This document shows positions 1 to 8,030 of a DNA stretch of 64,000 bases, piece after piece. Origin of the DNA: Spirochaetales bacterium (GTDB taxonomy: Bacteria > Spirochaetota > Spirochaetia > SZUA-6 > RPPD01); NCBI GenBank assembly GCA_016930675.1, contig JAFGGG010000035.1, positions 1 through 64,000 of the forward strand, in the 5' to 3' direction. The stretch's first letter is position 1; the number at the start of each line of letters is the position of its first letter. A model generated the notes under the pieces. The model was given only the letters and a program-made list of their open reading frames with translations, did no database searches and was not told the origin of the DNA. The position numbers were made by a program, and so were the translations under genes.

Positions 1-65
1 CTGAGGTATATATTGGATTTTTGGATGATGATGGTCGTGTTTTACCTGTAGCGATAAAGCGATAA
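1..65 (+). CDS. 3' end of a gene entering from the left (partial)
   Basis: One frame is open from the left edge and ends at a TAA (63-65), giving about 20 residues that end in GRVLPVAIKR. It reads as an ordinary protein tail, but it is too short to assign to a family. The stop lies just before the promoter of the following lipoprotein gene. The other two frames also stop nearby, so this is only the most protein-like choice. Confidence 0.4.
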   Translation, partial: EVYIGFLDDDGRVLPVAIKR

Positions 66-111
66 AAAAAAACGATAAAGTGTTGATTTTTACCGAGAAG
101 TAGTATATATT
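52..111 (+). promoter_or_regulatory. Promoter of the first anchor-D lipoprotein, with CGATAAA direct repeats
   Basis: A -35 box TTGATT (83-88) and a -10 box TATATT (106-111) are separated by 17 bp. Just upstream are three copies of CGATAAA (52-58, 60-66, 73-79). The same arrangement recurs upstream of the next gene (TTGAAT, 17 bp, TATATT), with CGATAAA and a CGAAAAA variant 13 bp apart, matching the 13-bp spacing of the last two copies here. Conservation between the duplicates supports a functional sigma-70 promoter; a regulator binding the repeats is an inference. Confidence 0.65.
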
Positions 112-146
112 TATAATAGAGATCAAGATGAATAAGGAGGTATAAT

Positions 147-2417
147 ATGGAACTTATTCAATCATCAATAACGAAAAATGTAAAAAGAATTAATTTCTTT
201 GTGATTATATGCCTTTCATTCAGCGCTATCTTCCTGGGCTGTTCCGCCGGCGGCGGAGGCGGCACGGGCGGCGGCGGTGAAGCCCCGGAAATGGATGTGA
301 CATGGGACGGAACCGACGTGGACGACGGCGCGGTAAATTTCGATCTGGGCACGATTCAGATTGATCAAACCCTGGAGTACACATTCACCATCACCAACAG
401 CGGTAATCTTGACCTGAATCTAACAGGAAATCCGGATAAGATTGTATTGGCCGGCGCGGGCTTTTCCAAAGATGAGTCTGCTACCGCTGCGGTGCTGGCA
501 CAGTCTGCCTCCACCACCTTTGAGGTCGAACTTGACGCCACCGGATCTGTTGTGGACGATGTGTACACAGCCGATATTTCTATTGATAACGATGACGGTG
601 ACGAGAATCCGTATGATTTTTCCGTTCAGGTGACGGTTGTGGCCCAGGCCCCGGAAATCAATGTAAAGCAGGATGGGGATGATATCATCAGCGGTTCGGC
701 GTTTGATTTTGAGGACGTGCAGATAGGCGCCTCTCCCGCGGTAACCTTTACCATAGAAAACCTGGGTATGGTGGATCTGAATCTGGACGGCGTACCTGAT
801 CTGGTAAGCTTTGTAGGCGACGCGCAGTTTACCGTGACCGCAGATCCCTTAACTCCTGTGGTGTCGGGCGGCTCAACCACTTTTGAGATTACCTATACTC
901 CTACCGCGGAAGAGATCAATACCGCCACCATATCAATCGCTAATGATGATAGTGATGAAGATCCCTACACCATTACACTCGCAGGTACGGGTGTGGTAGC
1001 GGAACCTGAAATAAATATTCAAGAGGGCGGCGCGGACATTCCCAACGGCACCGTCAACTACGATCTGGGGAACACCTTCGTCGGCACGCCTCTGGATGTC
1101 ACCTTTACTATTGAAAACGAGGGCTATGCCGATCTGAATTTGAGCGGCGCGCCCATTGTAGTCATTTCTGACGACGCGGACGGCGTGTTCTCGCTTGATA
1201 CCGATGCCGCGACCCCGGTAGCCGGTCCGGGTTCAACAACCTTTATTATTACCTATGACCCGGCAGCCGAAGTGACAAGCACGGCGACCATCACGGTTGA
1301 AAGCGACGATACGGATGAAGCAACCTATTCATTCTCGATTCAGGCAGCAGGCGTGATCCCCCTGCCAGAAATTAACGTGCAGGAGGGCGGAGTCGATGTG
1401 CCCGACGGAACAGTAGATTACGATGTGGGCGAAACAAGAAACGATACCCCCATGAACATCACCTTTACCATTCAGAATACCGGGGATGATGTACTCAACC
1501 TGACGGCAGGCCCGCCCCGGGTAACTGTTTCAGGCGATGCCGAGTTCGCACTCGATACCGACGCCGCGGCCTCGGTTGCGGCCCACGGATCAACGACCTT
1601 CATCATTGCCTTCGATCCGGCCGGTGTGGACGGCACCTACAACGCCTCCATCTCGATCGATCATGACGATACCACGGACGACGAGAATCCCTACAACTTC
1701 AGCATCGCGGCTACCGCGGCCACTCCGGGCATCTATGTGGAAGAAAACAGCGTGGAAGTGACACAGGCTTCGACCGTTGACTACGGCACCACGACTCCGG
1801 GCACCCCGGTGGTTAAGACCTACACCGTCACCAATGACGGCAATAATGATCTTACTATCACCAGTATCGTGCTGACCGGAACGGGCAGCGCGGAATACAC
1901 TCTGGACACCACAGGTGTGGTATCTCCTATCGCCCCCACCGCCAGCGGAACCTTTACCCTTACCTTTGACGCTAATTCCGGCGGAACTTATGCAGGCATC
2001 ATCACCATCACCAACGACGATCCGGTTGACGCAAGCTACGTGTTCAATACCACTGCCGCATGCACAGGTCCTGAAATCCAGCTGGTACGCACAACCGGGA
2101 CAGGCAGTCCGAAAATCGAAGTGATTGCTGCACAGGACAACTGGAACAACCAGGTAAGTACCATCACCTTTCAAATCGACAACCTGGGCAATACCGATCT
2201 GAACGTATCCAATATTACGATTACCAACGACGGCGACGGTGCCTTCGCGCTCGAAGTTCTTGTCTATCCCATTGTCATCTCGGCTTCAGGCAGCACTACG
2301 TTTGATATCGAGTTTACCCCCGGAGACACCGACTTCCACAATTGTACGCTCACGGTATACAGCGACGACTATGATGAAGCAACGTTTACGGTGCCTTTAC
2401 GTGCCAGAATACAGTAA
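147..2417 (+). CDS. Lipoprotein with tandem choice-of-anchor-D (ASH/HYDIN-like) domains
   Basis: This is a predicted surface or periplasmic lipoprotein of 756 residues. The signal peptide ends in a lipobox (IFLGC, Cys about residue 32), followed by a flexible Gly-rich tether (SAGGGGGTGGGG). The rest is about six repeats of roughly 105-115 residues, each with the pattern 'PEINVxxGGxxIxxGTVxYDxG', 'TFTIENxGxxDLNL', 'STTFxIxYxP' and 'ATISIxNDDxDExPYxF'. This is characteristic of choice-of-anchor D beta-sandwich domains, which act as adhesive or structural modules. The start is supported by AAGGAGGT just upstream. It is a tandem paralogue of the next gene, and its own promoter and terminator make it monocistronic. 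Ligand and function are unknown. Confidence 0.85.
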   Translation: MELIQSSITKNVKRINFFVIICLSFSAIFLGCSAGGGGGTGGGGEAPEMDVTWDGTDVDDGAVNFDLGTIQIDQTLEYTFTITNSGNLDLNLTGNPDKIVLAGAGFSKDESATAAVLAQSASTTFEVELDATGSVVDDVYTADISIDNDDGDENPYDFSVQVTVVAQAPEINVKQDGDDIISGSAFDFEDVQIGASPAVTFTIENLGMVDLNLDGVPDLVSFVGDAQFTVTADPLTPVVSGGSTTFEITYTPTAEEINTATISIANDDSDEDPYTITLAGTGVVAEPEINIQEGGADIPNGTVNYDLGNTFVGTPLDVTFTIENEGYADLNLSGAPIVVISDDADGVFSLDTDAATPVAGPGSTTFIITYDPAAEVTSTATITVESDDTDEATYSFSIQAAGVIPLPEINVQEGGVDVPDGTVDYDVGETRNDTPMNITFTIQNTGDDVLNLTAGPPRVTVSGDAEFALDTDAAASVAAHGSTTFIIAFDPAGVDGTYNASISIDHDDTTDDENPYNFSIAATAATPGIYVEENSVEVTQASTVDYGTTTPGTPVVKTYTVTNDGNNDLTITSIVLTGTGSAEYTLDTTGVVSPIAPTASGTFTLTFDANSGGTYAGIITITNDDPVDASYVFNTTAACTGPEIQLVRTTGTGSPKIEVIAAQDNWNNQVSTITFQIDNLGNTDLNVSNITITNDGDGAFALEVLVYPIVISASGSTTFDIEFTPGDTDFHNCTLTVYSDDYDEATFTVPLRARIQ

Positions 2418-2447
2418 CAGCTAAAGCTGCTTCTATATCCTTTTACA

Positions 2448-2482
2448 GGCTGCCCTGCTTTTAGAGCGGGGCAGCCTTTTTT
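2448..2482 (+). terminator. Rho-independent terminator
   Basis: The 11-bp stem GGCTGCCCTGC/GCGGGGCAGCC (one G-U pair) has a 7-nt loop and is followed by six T residues. It lies about 30 bp after the stop of the first anchor-D lipoprotein. A near-identical hairpin follows the paralogue, so the whole transcription unit appears to have been duplicated. Confidence 0.9.
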
Positions 2483-2519
2483 ATGCTTTCAATTATAATA
2501 AACAGGAAAAACGTAAATA

Positions 2520-2571
2520 CGATAAAAAAATACGAAAAAGTGTTGAATTTCGCCAATAATTAGTATATATT
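2520..2571 (+). promoter_or_regulatory. Duplicated promoter of the second anchor-D lipoprotein
   Basis: The -35 box TTGAAT (2543-2548) and -10 box TATATT (2566-2571) have 17-bp spacing. The surrounding sequence is closely related to that upstream of the first copy, including a CGATAAA at 2520-2526 and a degenerate copy 13 bp downstream. The conserved block runs through the ribosome binding site (AATAAGGAGGT) into the signal-peptide codons. Confidence 0.65.
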
Positions 2572-2606
2572 TATAGTAGAGACTACAATGAATAAGGAGG
2601 TGTACT

Positions 2607-5330
2607 ATGGAACTTATTCAATCACCAATAATGAAAAAGGTAAAAAGAATTAATGCTTTTATGATTATATGTCTTGTAATAGGCGCTCTTTTCTTCGGCT
2701 GCTCTGCCGGCGGCGGCGGAGGAGGAGGCGGCGGCGGAGACGCCCCTGAGATGGATGTGACGCTGGACGGCGCCGCTGTCCCCGACGAAGCGGTTGCTTA
2801 TGATATAGGAACCATTCAATGGTCGGGCGCGGAGACGCTTGTTGTCAATTTTACCATCGCCAACAGTGGCAATCTCGACCTCAATCTGACCGGCAATCCC
2901 GATAAAATCGAACTTACGGGCGATGCCGAGTTTACCAAGGATGAGTCGGGTACGGGCGCTGTTTTGGCCGCAAGTACGTCGACCACGTTCGAGATAACCT
3001 TTACGCCTGTGGCCGAAGGACAGTGTTCGGCTGATATATCCATTGCCAATGACGACAATGATGAAAATCCCTATAATTTTTCTATTATAGCAGAGGCGAT
3101 CGCTCCTGCTTCGGAAATCAACGTGAAACAGGATGCCGCAGATATTCTGAGCGGAACGTTGTATGATTTTGGAAATGTACAGGTAGGCGATTCTTCAACA
3201 GTGACCTTCATCATTGAAGACCTTGGCTTGTTGGATCTGAACCTGACAGGCGGACCTCCTCTGGTCGAGCTTACGGGAGACGCGCAGTTCACGCTGGAAA
3301 GCGACGCCTCAACACCTGTGGCCAGTATGGGTTCGACTACATTCGACATTAAATATTCTCCTGATGCCGAAGCAACCCATACGGCAACCGTATCGATTGC
3401 CAATGACGACGCGGATGAAAATCCTTATACCTTTACCATTTCCGGTGACGGAGTAGTACCCGCTCCGGAGATGAACGTAAAGCAGGATGCAACCGATATT
3501 GAAAGCGGTACGGGCAGTCATGATTTCGGCACAGTGCTTGTGGGTTCACCTGAAAACGTGGCCTTTACCATAGAAAACAGCGGTATGCTGGAACTGAACC
3601 TGATCGGAGGTCCTCCGGTGATCGAACTTACAGGCGACGCCGAGTTTACCCTCGATACCGACGCCTCCACCCCGGTGGCCGCTTCGGGTTCGACAACTTT
3701 CATTATTACCTATACACCGACCGGTGCGGTTGACAATTCGGCGACCGTTTCAATTGCCAACGACGACAGTGATGAAAATCCCTATACCTTTACCATTACC
3801 GGTCACGGCCAGTCGCTCGCCCCGAACATTAATGGAATCAGCTCCGGTTCGTATAATACGGATCAGGCCTTTACCCTTTCGGGTATTGATGTTGGCTCCA
3901 CAGGCTACTATTCACTCAATAACGGCGCAGACTGGATAGAATATACTGCCGAAGTGACTCTCTCGGCTGAAGGCGATTACCAGGTTGTGGCCAAGCAGAT
4001 TGACGCCTTACTGCAGGAATCGGATGTTTCGAGTCCGAGTATTGACGTGACCATCGATAAGACCGATCCCGATCCTCCTGCCGGACTGGATCTGGCCGCG
4101 GCCGATGACACGGGAGATTCTGATACCGATAATATTACCAAGAATGCTGCCGGTCTTACCATTTCCGGTACCGCGGAAGCGGACGTGGATATCGATCTTT
4201 CCAGTGATGTGGACGGTCCTGTAGGCAGCACCACTGCCGACGGCAGCGGAGACTGGTCTGTGGATATCAGCCTTAGTGAGGACGTGCACAGTATTACCGC
4301 TGTGGCAACCGACGCGGCGAACAACAGCTCTGGCGACTCAGTAGCGCTAGGAATAACCGTGGATACTACTCCGCCTTCAACTCCCGGCAGACCTGATCTG
4401 GCTGCTGCCGATGACTCAAATATCAATAATGATGACATAACTTATAACTATCAGGATCTGACCTTCACAGGTACTGCGGATGCTGGTATTGAGGTTGTTT
4501 TAAGCAGTGATATTGAGGGGGATCTGGACACTGTTAACGCCGACGGCGGCGGAAACTATACGTTTGATCCTATCGATCTGGTGAACAACAACACCACCCA
4601 CAGCATTACTGCCAAAGTAGTGGATATAGCCGGTAATGAAGCCTCTTCATTAGCACTTTCACTTACCTTGGACACGATTGCACCATCATTCCGTGACGAT
4701 AAGTTTGGTTTAACCGACCTGGTTGTGGTAGTGGACGCCAGTGTTGCAAGCAACTTTACCACTGAAAGCAATATAACCTCAACATGGAACAGCGGAACCA
4801 AACAGGTAGAGCTTAAGGATGTGGCCGGAAATACAGATACGCGAGACAATGTATACCAGGGCGCGGAAGCCGACGGCTTACGCACAGCGGTTGAAGATGA
4901 TGTTGTAAACGGTGATGTGGTCTACATGATGGCCGGACAGTATGATATTGCCTCCGAGCTTAACGTAGGCGTGAACATGACGATCAAAGGTGAGGGAAGC
5001 TCATCCTTTATCAACCAGCAGACGGCAAGCGGTGAAGCAGTCATATATCTGGCTGTAAACGGCTTGACAGTGTATATTGAAGGTCTGAAGCTGGATTGCC
5101 TGGACTGGAATATCATAAGAGCGGGATTCAACACTGTTGATCTGTACGTGAAGAATATCACCAAAGGTCCGGTGACGGCTCAATACTTGGTAACGATTAT
5201 TGGAAACGCGTACTATTGGGTCTCGGGCTCCGGATATGTTGCTGCTCAAAACGGCGTAGATGGCTGGGAATTTGCTTTGATATGGTGGAGATTCATGGGT
5301 GCGAACGATACCACCTGCTGGACGGAATAA
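2607..5330 (+). CDS. Lipoprotein with anchor-D, Ig-like and beta-helix-like regions
   Basis: This 907-residue tandem paralogue of the preceding gene has a nearly matching signal peptide, lipobox (FFGC) and Gly-rich tether (SAGGGGGGGGGG). Three choice-of-anchor-D repeats (about residues 45-400) are followed by a different C-terminal half. That half begins with a region resembling a chitobiase/Bap-type module ('YYSLNNGADWIEY'), then two Ig-like repeats of the 'DTTPPSTPGRPDLAAADDS' type (about 480-690). A C-terminal region ('GDVVYMMAGQYDIASELNVG') resembles a right-handed beta-helix. The architecture suggests a surface adhesin or scaffold. Promoter, ribosome binding site and terminator are copies of those of its neighbour. 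The substrate is unknown. Confidence 0.83.
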   Translation: MELIQSPIMKKVKRINAFMIICLVIGALFFGCSAGGGGGGGGGGDAPEMDVTLDGAAVPDEAVAYDIGTIQWSGAETLVVNFTIANSGNLDLNLTGNPDKIELTGDAEFTKDESGTGAVLAASTSTTFEITFTPVAEGQCSADISIANDDNDENPYNFSIIAEAIAPASEINVKQDAADILSGTLYDFGNVQVGDSSTVTFIIEDLGLLDLNLTGGPPLVELTGDAQFTLESDASTPVASMGSTTFDIKYSPDAEATHTATVSIANDDADENPYTFTISGDGVVPAPEMNVKQDATDIESGTGSHDFGTVLVGSPENVAFTIENSGMLELNLIGGPPVIELTGDAEFTLDTDASTPVAASGSTTFIITYTPTGAVDNSATVSIANDDSDENPYTFTITGHGQSLAPNINGISSGSYNTDQAFTLSGIDVGSTGYYSLNNGADWIEYTAEVTLSAEGDYQVVAKQIDALLQESDVSSPSIDVTIDKTDPDPPAGLDLAAADDTGDSDTDNITKNAAGLTISGTAEADVDIDLSSDVDGPVGSTTADGSGDWSVDISLSEDVHSITAVATDAANNSSGDSVALGITVDTTPPSTPGRPDLAAADDSNINNDDITYNYQDLTFTGTADAGIEVVLSSDIEGDLDTVNADGGGNYTFDPIDLVNNNTTHSITAKVVDIAGNEASSLALSLTLDTIAPSFRDDKFGLTDLVVVVDASVASNFTTESNITSTWNSGTKQVELKDVAGNTDTRDNVYQGAEADGLRTAVEDDVVNGDVVYMMAGQYDIASELNVGVNMTIKGEGSSSFINQQTASGEAVIYLAVNGLTVYIEGLKLDCLDWNIIRAGFNTVDLYVKNITKGPVTAQYLVTIIGNAYYWVSGSGYVAAQNGVDGWEFALIWWRFMGANDTTCWTE

Positions 5331-5358
5331 TCCAAGCTGCTTCTGGTTTTTATATGCA

Positions 5359-5393
5359 GGCTGCCCTGTTTTTAGAGCGGGGCAGCCTTTTTT
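5359..5393 (+). terminator. Rho-independent terminator (copy of the one at 2448)
   Basis: The stem GGCTGCCCTG/CGGGGCAGCC, with a loop containing TTTTTAGAG and a six-T tail, is nearly identical to the hairpin after the first paralogue. It ends the second anchor-D transcription unit. Confidence 0.9.
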
Positions 5394-5470
5394 ATTCTCA
5401 GGCTTGCAGTAAAATATTAATTTCACTACTATCCCTAAAAAATTAAGATATCGGTTGAAAGGAGTTAATT

Positions 5471-5671
5471 ATGTTAACGTTAAAAAAAGCTGAAGTAAAA
5501 GACGCTGAGACAGTTACCCGCATCAAAATAGCGGCTTTTAATAAAGATTCGAGGGAGTTCTGCACGGGAACAGCCGGCAGGCCTCTGGGCTATGATTCTG
5601 TTGAATGCACTATAGAGGGAATAACTCCAAATATCTATTACCTGATATATCTGGATGAAAAAACAAAGTAA
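5471..5671 (+). pseudogene. Truncated GNAT acetyltransferase (N-terminal stub)
   Basis: The 66-residue product starts with 'LTLKKAEVKDAETVTRIKIAAF', the typical opening beta-alpha unit of GCN5-related N-acetyltransferases, and reaches only 'YYLIYLDEKTK' before a stop. The acetyl-CoA binding core (Q/RxxGxG/A) is absent, so it cannot be an active enzyme. A good ribosome binding site (AAAGGAG) precedes the start. The frame after the stop does not restore the family. It ends 17 bp before the convergent HD-GYP gene, suggesting that the 3' half was lost in a rearrangement. Confidence 0.65.
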
Positions 5672-5687
5672 GGATATTATTTTCTGT

Positions 5688-7067
5688 CTACTCTATATCA
5701 AACGTTACTTGTTTGATCTGTGGCTCCAACTCCAGAAACTTGTCTACCAAAAAGGGCTCGAAATACGCGCCCTTTTCTTTGGTCATTATTTTTATGGCCT
5801 CCTCGTGTGTGTTTGTGTCGCGGTAGGGGCGTTCGCTCATGATGGCGTCGTAGGTGATGCAGATGGCGGTGATGCGCGCGCTTAAAGCGATCATGCTGCC
5901 CGACAGTCCGTAGGGATAGCCCGAGCCGTCCCATTTTTCATGGTGCTGCAGGGCGATCTCCTTGCCGATGGGATTGGGGTAAGCGCTTAAAATATAGGCG
6001 CCGTTGACGGTATGCTCCTTAACCAGCTGCCATTCCCACTCTTCCAGTTTGTTTTTCTTGTTCAGGATGTCGTCGGGTATGCCAATCTTGCCGATATCGT
6101 GCATGGGAGCGAAAAATATCAGATCCTGGATATACTTTTCAGTGATTTCCGGATATTCAGGGATTTGCATAAGCGCGCGGCAGAGGATTTCGATATACTT
6201 ACGGATGCGCTTTATTTTGGTAAGAGAGTTTTTTTCCTTTAACAGGGAAATTTCCGCCAGTTTGGCAAAAATATTGTCGATGGCGTACTTGTTGTCCTGA
6301 TTGATATTAACGAACACACCGGCGTAGCCCTGGGGCATCTCCATATCCTTGCGCGATTTATAGGATTTGTATATGGGAATGAGAACGATATTGCGCAGCA
6401 GGGCGGGGGCCTGTTTTTCATCCGCATCCGCGAGTTCTCCCTGATCCGCACTCACGGGGATCAAGCCCTGGTCTTCATCCGTTACTGTTTCAGCCGGCGC
6501 GATTTCTGTTAGATGAGCGTCATTTTCGGACTGTGCTGCGTCTTTTATGGTTCGAGTATCAACCGGTTCCGCCGAAGGCGTGTCCTCATCAAGATACTCC
6601 AGCGCGGGCAGCTGCTCCGAGGCCGTCAACAGTTTGGAGCCGATAAGTCCCGTGTCGTTTCCGAATACCTTAATAAATTTATCGTTTAACCAGGTAATAT
6701 ACAGGTTTTTATCCAGCATCAAGGCGGGAGTGGACTCCATGTCCTGGGTTACGTTTACGTAGTTAAAGAGTGTTAATGACGACTCGATATTGACCAGGGT
6801 CTCGTGATTCTGTTCCTTCAGGAAGTTGATGATATTTTGTAAAGCGGGATCATGGCCCGCTGGCAGGCCTTTACCGGTTACCAGAAAGTCCAATGAGGTG
6901 TTGAGTGTCTGGGCCACCTTGAGCGCGTCGTCTATTTTGGGAAGAATATCCTTGGAAAACCATGAGTTGATCGTGCTTAATGCGATATCCGTCTGTTTGG
7001 AGAGCCAGGTGCGGCGTTTGCCCTTTTGTTTGAGGATCTGGTCTACCTTCTGCAAAAAGATATGCAT
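5688..7067 (-). CDS. HTH-PAS-HD-GYP protein (putative DNA-binding c-di-GMP phosphodiesterase)
   Basis: The 459-residue protein has three recognisable parts. Residues 1-65 look like an XRE/phage-repressor-type helix-turn-helix ('WLSKQTDIALSTINSWFSKD', 'KVAQTLNTSLDFLVTGKG'). About 110-150 resembles a short PAS core ('MLDKNLYITWLNDKFIKVFG'). An acidic linker leads to a C-terminal HD-GYP domain with both signatures: MHDIGKIGIPDDIL and HHEKWDGSGYP. HD-GYP proteins hydrolyse cyclic di-GMP; here that activity would be coupled to DNA binding. No signal peptide or membrane segment is seen, so it should be cytoplasmic. A GGAGGG site precedes the ATG. A perfect 8-bp inverted repeat lies 32-52 bp upstream and may be its own operator. 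The fusion is unusual, since HD-GYP is more often joined to receiver or membrane sensor domains. Confidence 0.85.
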   Translation of the reverse strand: MHIFLQKVDQILKQKGKRRTWLSKQTDIALSTINSWFSKDILPKIDDALKVAQTLNTSLDFLVTGKGLPAGHDPALQNIINFLKEQNHETLVNIESSLTLFNYVNVTQDMESTPALMLDKNLYITWLNDKFIKVFGNDTGLIGSKLLTASEQLPALEYLDEDTPSAEPVDTRTIKDAAQSENDAHLTEIAPAETVTDEDQGLIPVSADQGELADADEKQAPALLRNIVLIPIYKSYKSRKDMEMPQGYAGVFVNINQDNKYAIDNIFAKLAEISLLKEKNSLTKIKRIRKYIEILCRALMQIPEYPEITEKYIQDLIFFAPMHDIGKIGIPDDILNKKNKLEEWEWQLVKEHTVNGAYILSAYPNPIGKEIALQHHEKWDGSGYPYGLSGSMIALSARITAICITYDAIMSERPYRDTNTHEEAIKIMTKEKGAYFEPFLVDKFLELEPQIKQVTFDIE

Positions 7068-7098
7068 AATTCCCTCCCATGCAAGTGTTTCTCACTTT

Positions 7099-7119
7099 TT
7101 AACACACAATCTGTGTTAA
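7099..7119 (-). promoter_or_regulatory. Perfect inverted repeat, candidate operator of the HTH-HD-GYP gene
   Basis: TTAACACA-CAATC-TGTGTTAA has perfect 8-bp arms with a 5-bp spacer and lies 32-52 bp upstream of the start of the minus-strand HTH-HD-GYP gene. On that strand a weak promoter (TTTAAA, 17 bp, GTATTA) would place its -10 box over one arm. An XRE-type repressor would typically bind such a 21-bp dyad. Autoregulation is inferred from the position only. Confidence 0.55.
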
Positions 7120-7263
7120 TACCATTACTCTATCTCTGCTTTAAATTTACGCTAGTTTAAGGTAATTTTCAACGAGATTTGAAAAAATAATGTCGATAAA
7201 GCGATTAAAAGCTCATTATACGCCTTAATTTGATCATAGATGAGCGATTTTCGGCGGAAAGGT

Positions 7264-7869
7264 TTATTGAATGATATACCCGATGCTCACTCCCAGCATG
7301 AACGTTAATTGATAGGATTCCAAGCCGGATGGCGGATCGTCGACCATATAGGGCATTAAATTGTAGGCAACAAGCAGGTGGGGGGAAATGATGATATTTC
7401 CGGTTTCAAAGTCCAGACCCACGCCGATAATGACATGGAGGTCTCTGAATCCCTCTTCCGTGGGCGGATTGGTGCCGATGTCGGGGATCTCGAAGTCTAT
7501 ACAGTATGTGTATTGCAATCCCGCGGCGGGCCAGATCTTAAAATCTCCCAGGTCGAAAGGGTATTTGCCGAGCAGAGAGAGGTTGAGAAAACTGATGACC
7601 GCGTCCGATAAGTCATGGGTGCCGGAATCATCCGTCTGTATACCGCCCAAAAAAAAGCTGAAAAACATGCTGAAGCGTACATACGTGGCGTCAACATATG
7701 AGCCGAATCCGCCGAAGTGGGTAAACGTGATAAAATCGCCGCCCGGTGAGTAGTCCAGGAACAGGGCTGAAAAATAGTTCAGATGCGCTCCGGTCGAGAT
7801 GGTTATTTCCTGGGCCTGTAAACATGCGGCTAATACGAACAGCATCAGGATGATGCAGTATTTTTTCAT
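7264..7869 (-). CDS. Small outer-membrane beta-barrel-like protein
   Basis: The 201-residue product has a clear Sec signal peptide (MKKYCIILMLFVLAACLQAQ). The mature part is rich in alternating aromatic and small residues and ends in an amphipathic strand ('LTFMLGVSIGYIIQ'), as in small outer-membrane barrels. It shares layout and motifs ('LLGKYPFDLGDFKIWPAAGLQYTY', 'GVGLDFE') with the 222-residue protein at 13222-13890 ('LAKYPFDMGGVVIFPMLGAEYQL', 'GVGADFD'), so the two are paralogues. Start supported by a GGAGGAGA-type site. Function unknown. Confidence 0.7.
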   Translation of the reverse strand: MKKYCIILMLFVLAACLQAQEITISTGAHLNYFSALFLDYSPGGDFITFTHFGGFGSYVDATYVRFSMFFSFFLGGIQTDDSGTHDLSDAVISFLNLSLLGKYPFDLGDFKIWPAAGLQYTYCIDFEIPDIGTNPPTEEGFRDLHVIIGVGLDFETGNIIISPHLLVAYNLMPYMVDDPPSGLESYQLTFMLGVSIGYIIQ

Positions 7870-7966
7870 ATCTCCTCCCCGTTTGGTTTAAATGTAGTTT
7901 TACCGCCTTTAAGAGATGTTTTAGTATTAATTATATGTCGTTTATGCAAAATAACAAGAAAATTAT

Positions 7967-7994
7967 CAGGGCCGGCGCTTCTGCGCCGACCCTG
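7967..7994 (-). terminator. Strong GC-rich hairpin after the porin-like gene
   Basis: CAGGGCCGGCGC-TTCT-GCGCCGACCCTG forms a 12-bp stem with one mismatch, 37-64 bp beyond the stop of the minus-strand porin-like gene. On the minus strand it is followed by the weak T-rich tract ATAATTTTC. It may be a terminator or an mRNA-stabilising hairpin. Confidence 0.55.
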
Positions 7995-8030
7995 CAACCA
8001 TAAAAAAAGAAATCAGGCTTAGACCGTTAG

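Noticed and set aside
1590-2174. 194-codon minus-strand ORF inside the first anchor-D lipoprotein gene
   Set aside because: Antisense shadow of a highly repetitive coding region; low-complexity product, no ribosome binding site and the plus frame is clearly the real gene.
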